Origin: an uncultured Lachnospiraceae bacterium
Lineage (GTDB): Bacteria > Bacillota > Clostridia > Lachnospirales > Lachnospiraceae
DNA: 64,000 bases
NCBI GenBank assembly: GCA_910588875.1
Contig: CAJURT010000010.1
Location: 1-64,000 of the forward strand
Reading direction: 5' to 3'
Shown here: positions 41,732-52,400 of the stretch, one piece after another
Numbering within the stretch: the first letter of the stretch is position 1
Layout of the letters: each line of letters starts with the position of its first letter
Notes under the pieces: generated by a model
Database searches by the model: none
The model's input: the letters and a program-made list of their open reading frames with translations, nothing else
Told to the model about the DNA's origin: nothing
Program-made: the position numbers and the translations under genes

Positions 41732-43243
41732 ATGAAATATGCGGTGACAGGGAAACAGATGAAAGGGATTGACCAGGATTCCATCCAAAGGATCGGCATC
41801 CCATCCGTGGTGCTGATGGAACGGGCGGCGCTGGCAGTGGCCCACGCTGCAGAAGGCCTGGCTGAAAAGCGTGCCCCGGGGCAGGAACGGATACGGATTG
41901 CGGCGGTATGCGGAACCGGCAACAACGGGGCTGACGGGATAGCGGCTGCCCGGATCCTGTGGGGGAGAGGCTATGAGGCAGAGATCCTTCTGGCGGGGGA
42001 TCCGGAACATGGGACGGAGGAATACCTGCTTCAGAGAAGGATTGCACAGGAACTGGGGATTCCGGTGAAGCCGGCAAAGGAGTGGAACCCCCAGGGGGGT
42101 GAGATTGTCCTGGATGCATTGTTTGGCATCGGGCTGGGACGGGCTATAGAGGGGGAGTACCGGGAACTGATCGAAAAGATAGCCCGGCTAAGGGACAGGG
42201 ACGTGGTGGCGGTGGATATCCCTTCCGGGATCCATGGGGATACGGGGGCGGTGATGGGAACGGCGGTGAAGGCTTCCGTGACAGTCACCTTCGGCTATGT
42301 GAAATCAGGGCTTTTGTTATATCCAGGCAGGGAATATGCAGGCCGGGTATGGGTGGAGGATATCGGATTTTTCGACTGCAGCCGGATACGGGCCGGATGG
42401 GATGCAAAGGTGCTGGAGCGGGAGGACATGGACAGGCTGCCGAAACGCCCGCCAGACAGCAACAAGGGGACTTTTGGCAAACTGCTGGTGGTTGCCGGTT
42501 CTGCCGGGATGTGCGGTGCGGCATATCTGTGTGCCCTGGCAGCCTACCGGGTCGGAACCGGGCTGGTGCGGATCCTGACCGTGCCGGAGAACCGGGCTGT
42601 GCTGCAGTCACAGCTGCCGGAGGCGATTGTGGATGCCGTGGCGCCGGAGGAACTGGCCCGGTCCGTGAAGGAGCGGTGCGGCTGGGCCAGTGCCGTTGTG
42701 GTTGGGCCGGGACTGGGCCAGGGGATTTATGTGGAAGAACTGGTGGAAGCAGTACTGGCATCAGCAAAGGGGGTTGTGGTGGTGGATGCGGATGGATTGA
42801 ATGCTGTGGCGCGGGAGCCGCGGTTGGCAGATTATTTTGCCGGCAGGGCGGTGGTGACCCCGCATATGGGGGAGATGGCGCGCCTGACGGGCCAGCCGGT
42901 CAGCGCACTGAAAGCGAACCGCCTTCTGGCGGCCCGGGAATATGCCGGGCGGACGGGAGCCGTATGTGTGCTCAAGGATGCATCTACGGTGACGGCAGAC
43001 CAGTCAGGGGAGGCATATATCAATGCCAGCGGGTGCAGCGCCATGGCAAAGGGGGGCTCCGGGGATGTGCTGGCCGGAGTGATTGGCGGTCTTCTGGCAC
43101 AGGGGATGGGACGTATGGAGGCAGCGGCATGGGGGGTATATCTCCATGGCCTGGCAGGAGAACAGGCAGCCGAAGGGCATGGGGCGAGTTCCGTGCTGGC
43201 AAGGGAATTGGCAGACAGCCTGGGAGAGGTATGGCACAGATAA
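41732..43243 (+). CDS. nnrD: Bifunctional NAD(P)H-hydrate epimerase/dehydratase
   Basis: Repairs damaged (hydrated) NADH and NADPH. The 503-residue protein joins an N-terminal YjeF_N epimerase domain (CGTGNNGADGIAAAR; VVAVDIPSGIHGDTG) and a C-terminal ribokinase-like ADP-dependent dehydratase (NKGTFGKLLVVAGSAGM; AKGGSGDVLAGVIGG). The ATG at 41732 is preceded by AAGGAGGGG. The neighbouring alr and mazF-type genes follow the common Firmicutes order. Confidence 0.95.
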   Translation: MKYAVTGKQMKGIDQDSIQRIGIPSVVLMERAALAVAHAAEGLAEKRAPGQERIRIAAVCGTGNNGADGIAAARILWGRGYEAEILLAGDPEHGTEEYLLQRRIAQELGIPVKPAKEWNPQGGEIVLDALFGIGLGRAIEGEYRELIEKIARLRDRDVVAVDIPSGIHGDTGAVMGTAVKASVTVTFGYVKSGLLLYPGREYAGRVWVEDIGFFDCSRIRAGWDAKVLEREDMDRLPKRPPDSNKGTFGKLLVVAGSAGMCGAAYLCALAAYRVGTGLVRILTVPENRAVLQSQLPEAIVDAVAPEELARSVKERCGWASAVVVGPGLGQGIYVEELVEAVLASAKGVVVVDADGLNAVAREPRLADYFAGRAVVTPHMGEMARLTGQPVSALKANRLLAAREYAGRTGAVCVLKDASTVTADQSGEAYINASGCSAMAKGGSGDVLAGVIGGLLAQGMGRMEAAAWGVYLHGLAGEQAAEGHGASSVLARELADSLGEVWHR

Positions 43244-43281
43244 TGTACAGCGAAAGAAAAGGGAAGGGAGCCGGGATAGTG

Positions 43282-44460
43282 ATGAAAAGATATACACGGG
43301 TTTTTGCGGAGATTGATCTGGATGCCGTTGTGTTTAACATGGAGTCCATGAGGAGGAACCTGGCGCCGGAAACCGGGCTGGTGGGAGTGGTGAAAGCCGA
43401 CGGCTACGGACATGGCTCCGTGCCTGTGGCGCGGGCGATTGCCTCCTATGTGGAGGCTTATGCGGTGGCGACGGCTGAGGAGGCGCTGCTGCTGCGCAGG
43501 CATGGGATTGGAAAACCGGTGCTGATTCTGGGCCCTGTGCACAAAAGCCATTACGGAAGCCTGGTGGAACAGGGGATTCGCCCGGTGATATTTACCATGG
43601 AACAGGCAAGGGAACTGTCAGAGGAGGCAGTGCGGCAGGAAAGGAGGGCGGATTTCCATCTGGCCGTGGATACCGGCATGAGCCGGATCGGCCTGGATGC
43701 GGATGAGAACGGCGCCCGGCTGGCTATGGAGATCTGTTCATTGCCGGGAATCCGGGCGGAGGGGATTTTCACCCATTTTGCCCGTGCAGACGAGGAGGAC
43801 AAGAGTTGGTCGGATGCACAGCTGGCGCGTTTTTTGGGCTTTGTGGAACTGCTGGAGGAGCGGGGCCTGAGAATACCGGTAAAGCACTGTGCGAACAGCG
43901 CCGCCATTATCGATATGCCAAAGACCGGCATGAATTGGGCGCGGGCCGGCATTTCCCTGTATGGGATGTACCCGTCGGGGGAGGTGGCAAAGGAGGCGGT
44001 GCCGCTGCGCCCGGTGATGTCCTTGAAAAGCTTCGTCACCTATGTGAAGGAGATCAGTCCCGGGAGGCAGGTAAGCTATGGGGGAACCTTTGTGGCAGAG
44101 GAGCCCACGCGGGTTGCCACGGTTCCGGTGGGATATGGGGACGGCTATCCCCGGAACCTCTCCGGATGCGGGTATGTGCTGATCCATGGGCAGAAGGCGC
44201 CGATCCTCGGGCGGGTCTGCATGGATCAGCTTATGGCGGATGTGAGCCGGATCCCGGATGTGGGAACAGGGACGGAGGTAACCTTGATCGGAAGGGACGG
44301 CCCCAGTGAGATCCGGGTGGAAGATCTGGCGGAATGGGGCGGCGGGTTTCATTATGAGATCGTCTGTGATATTGGAAAAAGGGTTCCGCGGGTATATCTG
44401 CGGGGCAATGAGGCCGTAGGGGCGAAGGATTATTTTGAGGATGTGTATCCCGAGTTTTAA
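43282..44460 (+). CDS. alr: Alanine racemase
   Basis: Makes D-alanine for peptidoglycan. The 392 residues start MKRYTRVFAEIDLDAV; the PLP lysine is Lys38 in VVKADGYGHG and the catalytic tyrosine Tyr266 in VSYGGTF. The frame stays open far upstream through nnrD because of high GC; that stretch is not part of the gene. An ATG at 43243 is an alternative start giving 13 more residues. The 43282 start fits the family. Confidence 0.94.
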   Translation: MKRYTRVFAEIDLDAVVFNMESMRRNLAPETGLVGVVKADGYGHGSVPVARAIASYVEAYAVATAEEALLLRRHGIGKPVLILGPVHKSHYGSLVEQGIRPVIFTMEQARELSEEAVRQERRADFHLAVDTGMSRIGLDADENGARLAMEICSLPGIRAEGIFTHFARADEEDKSWSDAQLARFLGFVELLEERGLRIPVKHCANSAAIIDMPKTGMNWARAGISLYGMYPSGEVAKEAVPLRPVMSLKSFVTYVKEISPGRQVSYGGTFVAEEPTRVATVPVGYGDGYPRNLSGCGYVLIHGQKAPILGRVCMDQLMADVSRIPDVGTGTEVTLIGRDGPSEIRVEDLAEWGGGFHYEIVCDIGKRVPRVYLRGNEAVGAKDYFEDVYPEF

Positions 44461-44593
44461 GGTTACGGGACTTCCGTTTCCATCATAAACTGTAAGGTAT
44501 ATACCGGAAAAAACGGGGAATACTGAGAACAGGCCGGTGTCTTAAGGATTGCTTAGACAGCGGCGGAGTATGATGGACGGAGCGTGAGACAGT

Positions 44594-44941
44594 GTGATAA
44601 TCAGGCGAGGAGATATTTATTATGCGGATTTGAGGCCGGTGGTGGGCTCAGAACAGGGAGGGGTGAGGCCAGTGCTGATCATCCAGAATGATGTGGGCAA
44701 TAAGCACAGCCCAACGGTGATCTGTGCGGCAATCACATCGAAGATGAATAAGGCAAAGCTGCCCACCCATGTGGAACTGGATACCCGCAGATGCGATATG
44801 ATTAAGGATTCCGTGATTCTCTTGGAACAGCTGCGGACGATTGACAAGCAGCGGCTGAAGGAGAAAATCTGCCATATTGATGAGGAACTGCTGGAGAGGG
44901 TCAATTATGCGCTGATGGTAAGCCTGGAATTGGCTACATAG
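44594..44941 (+). CDS. MazF/PemK-family mRNA interferase
   Basis: A 115-residue endoribonuclease toxin of the MazF (EndoA) type. RRGDIYYADLRPVVGSEQGGVRPVLIIQND contains the usual substrate-contact residues (seen in pieces), followed by VICAAITSK and ERVNYALMVSLEL. It starts with GTG. In B. subtilis and many Clostridia alr-mazE-mazF is the order, but the 133 bases between alr and this gene hold no open frame long enough for MazE. It may act as a lone regulator, or its antitoxin is elsewhere. A good promoter for the next gene follows directly. Confidence 0.9.
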   Translation: MIIRRGDIYYADLRPVVGSEQGGVRPVLIIQNDVGNKHSPTVICAAITSKMNKAKLPTHVELDTRRCDMIKDSVILLEQLRTIDKQRLKEKICHIDEELLERVNYALMVSLELAT

Positions 44942-44951
44942 GTATTTTCCA

Positions 44952-44980
44952 TTGACGAAATCCTGGAAATCGAGTACAAT
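44952..44980 (+). promoter_or_regulatory. Promoter of the CBS-domain gene
   Basis: TTGACG (44952-44957), 17-bp spacer, TACAAT (44975-44980). Confidence 0.8.
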
Positions 44981-45073
44981 GAGTGGGACACATGCTGGAA
45001 AAACATGGCCAGGGGGGCAGCAGAGGGCTTTTGCTGCCCGGGTGGCAGAGGATAAAGGAGTTTTTACAAAGCG

Positions 45074-46015
45074 ATGGACGATGGCTATCCGTACTTGTGG
45101 ATCATTTTCGGAGCGGTGGCTTGCCTGGGGGCGGCGTGGCTGGCTTTCCGGTATTGGAGAACCCGGCAGGAGAGCGTGACGGAAGAGGACATCAAGACGA
45201 TGGTGAATGAGGGGCATGAGCAAGGGATCCTGGAGACCAGGGAAGCGAAGATGATCAGCAACATTTTCGAACTGGATGAGAAGGAGGCAGGGGATGTCAT
45301 GACCCACCGGAAGCATATTGTGGCGCTTCCGGGTGAGATGCCGCTGCAGGAGGCGGCGAGATTTGTGCTGAAAGAAGGGAACAATACCCGTTATCCGGTC
45401 TATGGGGAGGATCTGGATGACATCATTGGCACCATACATATGCGGGATGTGCTGGTCCATGCGGAGAATCCCCAGGAGGCAGGGATGGAACTGGCCAAGG
45501 TACCGGGGGTTCTGCGGGAGGCACAGTTCATCCCGGAGACCAGGAACCTGGATTCCCTGTTTAAAGAGATGCAGTCCCAGAAGATCCATATGGAGATCGT
45601 GATTGACGAATACGGGCAGACAGCAGGGCTGGTGACCATGGAGGATATCCTGGAGGAGATCGTCGGCAATATTATGGACGAGTACGATGTGGAAGAGAAA
45701 TTCATTGCCCGTCAGGAGGACGGGGATCTGCTGATGAGCGGCATGACCCCGCTGCGGGAGGCTCAGGAGGCTTTGGGAATCGAACTGCCGGAGGAGGATC
45801 TGGACAATTATGATACGGTAAACGGGCTTTTGATCTCCCGTCTGGACCGGATTCCCCAGGAGGAGGAGAAGCCGGAGGTGGTTTATCAGGGGATTCGCTT
45901 TTCCGTGACAAAGGTGGAGAATAAGATGATCCATACAGTGCGGGCCAGGAAGCTGCCCCAGGAGGATGGACAGGCCCAGGAAGGGGCTCTGGAAGAAGAA
46001 CATAGGGAAGCATGA
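45074..46015 (+). CDS. CorC/HlyC-type CBS-domain protein with single membrane anchor
   Basis: A 313-residue protein with one N-terminal transmembrane segment (about 7-26), a paired CBS domain (about 70-200; VMTHRKHIVALP, VVIDEYGQTAGLVTMEDILEEIVG-type ending) and a C-terminal CorC_HlyC domain (about 220-295). Family members are called hemolysins by tradition and are more likely linked to Mg2+/Co2+ efflux. The large DUF21 membrane domain is absent; only one anchor is seen. A hairpin terminator follows at 46022. Confidence 0.85.
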   Translation: MDDGYPYLWIIFGAVACLGAAWLAFRYWRTRQESVTEEDIKTMVNEGHEQGILETREAKMISNIFELDEKEAGDVMTHRKHIVALPGEMPLQEAARFVLKEGNNTRYPVYGEDLDDIIGTIHMRDVLVHAENPQEAGMELAKVPGVLREAQFIPETRNLDSLFKEMQSQKIHMEIVIDEYGQTAGLVTMEDILEEIVGNIMDEYDVEEKFIARQEDGDLLMSGMTPLREAQEALGIELPEEDLDNYDTVNGLLISRLDRIPQEEEKPEVVYQGIRFSVTKVENKMIHTVRARKLPQEDGQAQEGALEEEHREA

Positions 46016-46021
46016 GAAAAG

Positions 46022-46052
46022 GACGCCTGGCCAGGCGTTTCTTTTTCTCTTT
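46022..46052 (+). terminator. Terminator between the CBS-domain gene and the MATE gene
   Basis: ACGCC-TGGCCA-GGCGT (46023-46038) followed by TTCTTTTTCTC. It lies upstream of the true MATE start. Confidence 0.75.
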
Positions 46053-46068
46053 CAATGAGGTGGTCTGG

Positions 46069-47454
46069 ATGATAAAGGTGATTGCGGATACAAAAGAGAT
46101 GCTGCGGGATAGGATTTTTCTGAAGAAGGCAGTGATGATTGCCCTGCCCGTGGCCCTGCAGGGGATGCTGAATACGATTGTTAATTTGGTGGATACGATG
46201 ATGATCGGGCAGCTGGGGGAGACCACCATTGCAGCGGTCGGGCTGGCTAACAAGGTGTTTTTTGTGTTTTCCCTGCTGGTATTTGGGGTGGCCAGCGGCT
46301 CGGGGGTGCTGGCTGCCCAGTACTGGGGGAACCAGGATGAGAAAAATATCCGGAAGGTGACGGGGCTGGCGCTGCTGATTGCCCTGGCGGGATCCTTGTT
46401 TTTTGTCATTCCCAGTGTGCTGTGCCCGTGGGCAGTGATGCGGATTTTTACCAACAGTGAGGGGGCAATCCAGGCCGGGGCGGTGTATTTGGCCGTGGCA
46501 GCCCTTTCGTATCCCTTTACAGCCCTCACCAATATCTATGTGGCCATGCTGCGGGCCGTGGGCCGGGTGAAGGCGCCGGTGATGATCAGCTGTATGACGA
46601 TTCTCATCAATATTTCTCTGAATTACACGTTGATTTTCGGGCATTTCGGGGCTCCCCGGCTGGGGGCGCAGGGGGCGGCCATTGCCACCCTGGCCGCCCG
46701 GGTGGTGGAGTCAGGGGCAATCCTGGGTGTGGTATACCTGACCCATTCGCCGATTGCCGGCAAATTTAAGGAATTGTTTGGTTACAGCAGGGCTTTTGTC
46801 CGCCAATTTGCAGGGACGGCCAGCCCGGTGATTGCCAATGAGTTTATCTGGGGCCTGGGGACCACCATGTACTCCCTGGCCTATGGGCGGATGGGGGACA
46901 ATGCGGTGGCCTCCATTACCATTGCCACCACCATCCAGGACATTGTGGTGGTTCTTTTCCAGGGGCTCAGCGCGGCCACGGCAGTTATCCTGGGCAATGA
47001 GATGGGCGCCGGGAAGCTAAGGCAGGCGGAGAAGTATGCGAAGAATTTCTTTATCCTGCAGTTTTTGGTCACTTTAGGAGCCATGGGCTTCTGCTATGGG
47101 ATACGGGAAGGCATCATCGGTATGTACAGCATCTCGCCGGAGGTGGCTGAGGATGTGAACCGCTGTCTGATTGTCTTTATCCTGTATATGCCTTTTAAAA
47201 TGTTTAATTTTGTCAATATTGTGGGTGTGCTCCGCAGCGGCGGGGATACCAAGATGTGCCTGATCCTGGATACCAGCGGGGTATGGCTGATCGGGGTGCC
47301 GATGGCGTTTTTAGGCGGCCTTTATCTGCGTCAGACGATTGCGGTAGTCTATGGGATGGTGATGTCAGAGGAGATCTATAAAGCAGTGGCAGGCTATCTC
47401 CGGTACAGGCAGAAGAAGTGGCTGCGGAATCTGGCTGTGGAATTGGAGGGATAG
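46069..47454 (+). CDS. MATE family efflux transporter
   Basis: A 461-residue multidrug/toxin antiporter with twelve hydrophobic segments in two halves and the MATE motif VNLVDTMMIGQLGETTIAAVGL (seen in pieces), repeated less clearly in the second half (NEFIWGLGTTMYS). The ATG at 46069 has GAGGTGG six bases upstream; an earlier in-frame ATG at 46012 lies in front of the terminator hairpin. The substrate is unknown. It is only 19 bases from jetA, so it may share that transcript. Confidence 0.94.
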   Translation: MIKVIADTKEMLRDRIFLKKAVMIALPVALQGMLNTIVNLVDTMMIGQLGETTIAAVGLANKVFFVFSLLVFGVASGSGVLAAQYWGNQDEKNIRKVTGLALLIALAGSLFFVIPSVLCPWAVMRIFTNSEGAIQAGAVYLAVAALSYPFTALTNIYVAMLRAVGRVKAPVMISCMTILINISLNYTLIFGHFGAPRLGAQGAAIATLAARVVESGAILGVVYLTHSPIAGKFKELFGYSRAFVRQFAGTASPVIANEFIWGLGTTMYSLAYGRMGDNAVASITIATTIQDIVVVLFQGLSAATAVILGNEMGAGKLRQAEKYAKNFFILQFLVTLGAMGFCYGIREGIIGMYSISPEVAEDVNRCLIVFILYMPFKMFNFVNIVGVLRSGGDTKMCLILDTSGVWLIGVPMAFLGGLYLRQTIAVVYGMVMSEEIYKAVAGYLRYRQKKWLRNLAVELEG

Positions 47455-47473
47455 GGGAAAGAGGGAAGTTATC

Positions 47474-48889
47474 ATGGCAAATCATTTTCCGGAAATACCA
47501 GAATTGTTCTGGGGATTATTCCGGTCAGGGAACCGGATGGCTTATATCGAGGCGTTATTGCGGATCAACGAGGAATACCAGTACAGCAATTATTACCTGA
47601 GCCGTGAAATCTGTGTGCAGGCGCTGACGGATTGTTTTGCCAAGCAGAAGGTGACGCTGGAGCAGGAGGAGACGGAGGATGATTTTGATTTGCTGGAGCC
47701 GCTCTCCACCCGGATCCTGAATTGGCTTTTGCGGACAGGATGGCTGAAAAAGGTTGAGGATTATGGCACCATGGCAGTGAATATCGTGATCCCGGACTAT
47801 GCGGCAGTGTTTGTGGATGCCTTTGCCCACCTGGCTGGGGAAGACGAGGATGAGACCCAGGTATATATCCAGAACATTTACGGGATCCTGTTTGCATTTA
47901 AAAATGACCCGCGCTCCAATATTTCCCTGCTGAAGACAGCGCTGGTGAACACACGGCGGCTCAACAAGACGCTTCAGGATATGCTGCATAACATGGATAA
48001 GTTTTTCGGCAGCCTTTTGGAGCAGGGCAGCTATGGGGATTTGCTGCAGGAGCATCTGGAGGGATATGTGGAAGAAATTGTACAGAAGAAGTACCATATC
48101 CTTAAGACATCCGATAATTTTTATTTGTATAAGGCAGACATTAAGCGGTGGCTTTCGGAGATGAGGCAGGATCCCCTGTGGCTGGAGGAGGTCTGCCGCC
48201 GTAACCGGCAGCTTAGGGGGGTGGAGGTGCAGGGAGAAACAGTTATCGGGCAGCTGGAACTGATTGAACGGGGATTCGATGATATCGAACACCGCATTAT
48301 GAATATGGACCGGGAGCATACTCGGTATATCCGGGCGACAGTCACCCGCATGAATTACCTGCTGAATAAGGAAGACAACATGAAGGGGATGGTGATCCGG
48401 ATTCTTAACCATCTCTCGGAGACAGAAGGCAAGAAGGGGCAGGAGGGGGAACTGGAACAGCTGGGGAGGTTGATGAACCTGTCCCTGATGACCGTGGTTT
48501 CGGACAAATCCCTCTATAAAAAACGCCGTCCAAAGCAGAATTTTATGGAGAGCCTGGAGGCGGAGGAGGAGACGAGGGAACTTTCCGGGGAGGAAGTGCT
48601 GCGTCTGAACCGGGTACATAGCCGCTACAGCAGAAAACAGGTGGAATCCTTTATCCTGGAGCGGATGGAAGACGGCTGTCTGGAGGTGGGGCCGGATACC
48701 GTTTCTTCGGAGGAGGATTTTGAACGCCTGGTGCTGGCGTATGACAGTGCGTCCAGGAAGGACTGCCCGTTCCGGGTGCAAAGACAGGAGGCGGAGATGG
48801 TGGACAACGGGCATTACCGATATCCGCGGCTGGTATTTGAGGCAAGGCTTGGACAGGAAAGGGGAGCAGTGAATGATCGGTTATTATGA
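47474..48889 (+). CDS. jetA: JetA-like (MksF-type) kleisin subunit of a Wadjet/Mks complex
   Basis: A 471-residue protein of the JetA (DUF5716) family. Mostly helical, with an N-terminal winged-helix-like region and a long central helical part (about 130-300), it matches the kleisin role of MksF/MukF. Order and overlaps (17 bases with jetB, 20 from jetB to jetC) are those of Wadjet and MksBEF operons. Assignment comes from family resemblance and the neighbours. A 19-base gap joins it to the MATE gene. Confidence 0.85.
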   Translation: MANHFPEIPELFWGLFRSGNRMAYIEALLRINEEYQYSNYYLSREICVQALTDCFAKQKVTLEQEETEDDFDLLEPLSTRILNWLLRTGWLKKVEDYGTMAVNIVIPDYAAVFVDAFAHLAGEDEDETQVYIQNIYGILFAFKNDPRSNISLLKTALVNTRRLNKTLQDMLHNMDKFFGSLLEQGSYGDLLQEHLEGYVEEIVQKKYHILKTSDNFYLYKADIKRWLSEMRQDPLWLEEVCRRNRQLRGVEVQGETVIGQLELIERGFDDIEHRIMNMDREHTRYIRATVTRMNYLLNKEDNMKGMVIRILNHLSETEGKKGQEGELEQLGRLMNLSLMTVVSDKSLYKKRRPKQNFMESLEAEEETRELSGEEVLRLNRVHSRYSRKQVESFILERMEDGCLEVGPDTVSSEEDFERLVLAYDSASRKDCPFRVQRQEAEMVDNGHYRYPRLVFEARLGQERGAVNDRLL

Positions 48890-49490
48890 GGAATTGTCCC
48901 CGGAGGAGCAGCGCAAGGTAACAGAGTCTATTTTGCAGCTGACCCGGCAGACCTTTATCCTGGAGCGGCGGTATGACCGCAAAACGAAGCGGTATCAGGC
49001 GAACCGGGAGTATTATCAGTGCGGGAAGCACCTGGAATTTATCCGGGCGTATTTTGCAGTCATGGAGACCGAAGTGGTGGAGAACAGCCAGATCGGGGTG
49101 ATTTATCTCCGGGGGGAGCAGGTGGTGGGGGAGAAACTTTCCAAGCTGGCCACCTTTTATATTTTGGTGTTAAAGCTGATCTATGATGAGCAGATGTCCA
49201 CGGTATCCACGTCGGTGAATGCGGTGACCTCTCTGGGGGAGATCCATGAGAAGCTGGGGATGTACCGTTTGCTGAGGAAGCAGCCGTCGGTGACAGAGAT
49301 CCGGCGGACATTGGCGCTGTTAAAGCGTTACCAGCTGATCGAACCCCTGGATGTGCTGGAGGAGATGGACGGCCAGAGCCGCCTGGTGATTTACCCTACG
49401 GTCAATGTGGTGCTGATGGGGGATGATGTGCGGGCGTTGGTTGAGAGTTATGGTGAGGAGGATGAGGGAGATGGAGAAGCAGAGGTTTGA
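48873..49490 (+). CDS. jetB: JetB-like (DUF4194, MksE-type) subunit
   Basis: A 205-residue protein of the DUF4194/MksE (KITE-type winged-helix) family. It begins MIGYYEELSPEEQRKV and has RRYDRKTKRYQANREYY and the middle IGVIYLRGEQVVGEKLSKLATFYILVLKLIY; the second half has a winged-helix look. It overlaps both jetA and jetC. GGGGAG precedes its ATG. Confidence 0.85.
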   Translation: MIGYYEELSPEEQRKVTESILQLTRQTFILERRYDRKTKRYQANREYYQCGKHLEFIRAYFAVMETEVVENSQIGVIYLRGEQVVGEKLSKLATFYILVLKLIYDEQMSTVSTSVNAVTSLGEIHEKLGMYRLLRKQPSVTEIRRTLALLKRYQLIEPLDVLEEMDGQSRLVIYPTVNVVLMGDDVRALVESYGEEDEGDGEAEV

Positions 49491-52400
49491 GGCCTTGTCA
49501 AGGATCTGCCTGAACAACTGGCATTATATCCGGCATAAGACCCTGTCCTTCCATGAGGGGATTAACTTTTTCACCGGGCATTCGGGCAGCGGGAAGTCCA
49601 CAGTCATCGATGCCATGCAGATCGTGCTCTATGCCAACACGGACGGCCGGGGATTTTTCAATAAGGCAGCGGCGGATGATTCTGACCGCAGCCTGATCGA
49701 GTATCTCCGGGGAATGGTCAATATCGGGGAGGACAACCGTTTTTCCTATCTGCGGAACCAGAATTTTTCCAGCACGGTTGTGCTGGAACTGCGGCGGACG
49801 GATACGGGGGAGTGCCAGTGCGTGGGGGTGGTGTTTGATGTGGAGACAGCCACCAATGAGATTTCCCGGATGTTTTTCTGGCATCAGGGCCCGTTGCCTG
49901 AGCATAGGTATTGGGTGGCAAAACAGGAAAAAACGGCCAGGGCAGAGGAGGATAAGGAAGCAAAAAGAAGCTTTTGTCCGGCAGGCCGTGCCATGTCTGT
50001 GGGGGAAGTCAAGGGGTGGCTTCTGGGGAATTTCCCGAAGGATGGGTGCTATTTCGGATCCCACAACGAGCGGTTCCGCAGGCAGCTTTATGATGTGTGG
50101 CTGGGGGGATTGGATGGGGAGCGGTTCCCGCTGCTCTTTAAGCGGGCGATTCCTTTTCGGATGAATATCCGCCTGGAGGATTTTGTGAAGGAATATATCT
50201 GCATGGAGCAGGATATCCATATAGAGGACATGCAGCAGAGCGTTATGGAATACGGGCGCATGCAGAGGAAGATTGAGGACACCTGCCGGGAGATTGAGAT
50301 GTTAAAGGCAATCTGCAGCCAGCACGGGAAGGTGGCCAGCCTTAAGAGGGAAGAGGATGCCTGCAGATATTTCGGAGAGCGCCTGGATATTCTTCAGGGA
50401 CGCCTGGAGGTATCCGAGTGCCAGGACAAGATCTATGCCTTGCAGGAAAGTGCCGCCAGGGCAGTAGAGGAGGAAGAGAGGCTTAAGGCGGAACTGGAAG
50501 AGATGGAAGCAAAAAGCGAGGAACTTTTGCGGCAGATCTCCATGAGCGGCTATGAGCAGTTAAAGGAACAGCTTGTGTCGCTGAATGAACTGGTGGAACG
50601 CCTGGGGAGCAGCAAAGCCCGATGGGAGCAGACAGCAGGGCGGCTTAAGGCCTGGGAGGAGGAGGACTGTGTCTCAAACCGGACTTTGTGGGATATTGAG
50701 GCATTCGCGGAGGGGAGTATCGGGGAGGAAGAACTTGAGCGGCTGAAAAAGGATCTGGGGGAACTGAAAAAGGATGGGGCGAAGCAGCAGCAGAGCGCCC
50801 AGGGGGAACTGCGGGAACTGAGAAGAAGCCTGGAACGTGCCCGGGAGGAGCGCAGCCAGCTAAAAGCAGGCAATAAGGCATATCCGAAAGAACTGGAGAA
50901 AGCGCGCACTCTTTTGCAGAATGCCCTTTGCCGGGAGACAAAAAAGAGCGTGCAGGTATATATCCTGGCAGATCTTCTGGATATCCGTGACGAGGAGTGG
51001 CGGAATGCGGTGGAAGGCTATTTGGGCTACAACAAACTGACGCTTTTGGTGGAGCCCCGGTATGCACAGGCCGCTCTCCGGATCTATGAGGGGATGGACC
51101 GGGCGCAGTTTTGCCGGGTTTCCGTGCTGGATACGGAGCGGGTGATGGAGGAGGAACATCCCCGGGAGCCGGGGGCTTTGGCAGAGGAGGTGGAGGCCAG
51201 GAGCGACTTTGCCCAGGCTTATGTGGATTTTTTGCTGGGGCGGGTGATCAAATGCAGGGATATCCAGGAACTGCGCCAGCATAAGGTGGGCATCACGAAG
51301 GACTGTGTGTCCTACCGCAGCTACCGGATCCAGCATATCAGCCCTGCCCTTTACACGACGTCGGCCTACATAGGAAAAAACAGCCTGCGCCAGAGAATCC
51401 GGCTGCTGGAGAAGTCCATGGAGGAATGGGAAGCGGCAATGGCGCCGCAGCAGGAATTGGTGAGGGAGGCAGAACGGATCCAGGGGCTGGAGGCATTGGG
51501 ACAGGAAATGTCCGTATACCTGGATTGGAAGAGGGACAGGGAGGCTTATCCGCAGAAACAGGCGGAGCAAAAGCGGCTGCGGGCAAAACTGGAAGAACTT
51601 TCTTCCGGGGATGTAAAACAGTGGGAAGAGGAGCGGAGGGCGCTTTTGGAATTATGCGGCCAGCGAAAGGCAGCCCTGCGCCAGAGACAGCAAAAGGCAG
51701 ACGAACTGGAGCGGGAAAAGCAGCGGGAGCAGGAAAACCTTGTCCGGCTGAATGAGGCGTTGGTGGAAAAGGAACAGGCTTTGGCAGTAAGGCCGGAACT
51801 GGAGGAGGAACTGAACCGGCTGCTGGAGGGACATCATCCGCCCCGCTACGGCCTTTTGCGCAATGAATTCCTGGGGAAGCAGGAAGAGGCAAAAGAGCGG
51901 CAGCAGCAGGAACTGAACCGGTTGGTGGAACTGAGGGCCGGTTATCTGCGGACATACCAAAACCGGAATTTTTCGCCCACCAGGGAGGACAACCAGGAGT
52001 ATCAGGATCTATTGGACCATTTAAATGACAAACGCCTGGAGGAATTCCGGGTGAGGGCAGCAGAACAGGCACGGATGGCGGTACAGCATTTCAAGGATGA
52101 TTTTATGTACAAAATCCGCAGTGCCATCAAGGAAGCCCTGCAGCAGAAGGAGGAGTTGAACCGGATTATCAGCCGGCTGGATTTCGGAAAGGACAAGTAC
52201 CAGTTTTATATTGGGAGGAATAAAGGGCCGGACGGGCAGTATTATGATATGTTTATGGATGAGGCGCTGGATATCAATCCCTCTGCGTTAAATCCCGGGC
52301 TGGACCATCAGCTGAACCTGTTTACCGTTGAACACGAAAACCATTATGGGGCCATGATGAATGATCTTATCCGCGTATTTATCCCGCCGGAAAATGCCAC

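Noticed and set aside
42349..43281. Upstream extension of alr through nnrD
   Set aside because: Gly/Arg-rich out-of-frame reading of nnrD; the alanine racemase N-terminus is at 43282.
44648..46003. A 451-codon minus-strand frame over mazF and the CBS-domain gene
   Set aside because: Its composition is typical of antisense reading of GC-rich genes; both + strand genes have clear family motifs.
47555..48814. A 419-codon minus-strand frame over jetA
   Set aside because: Antisense of a gene with overlapping, conserved neighbours.
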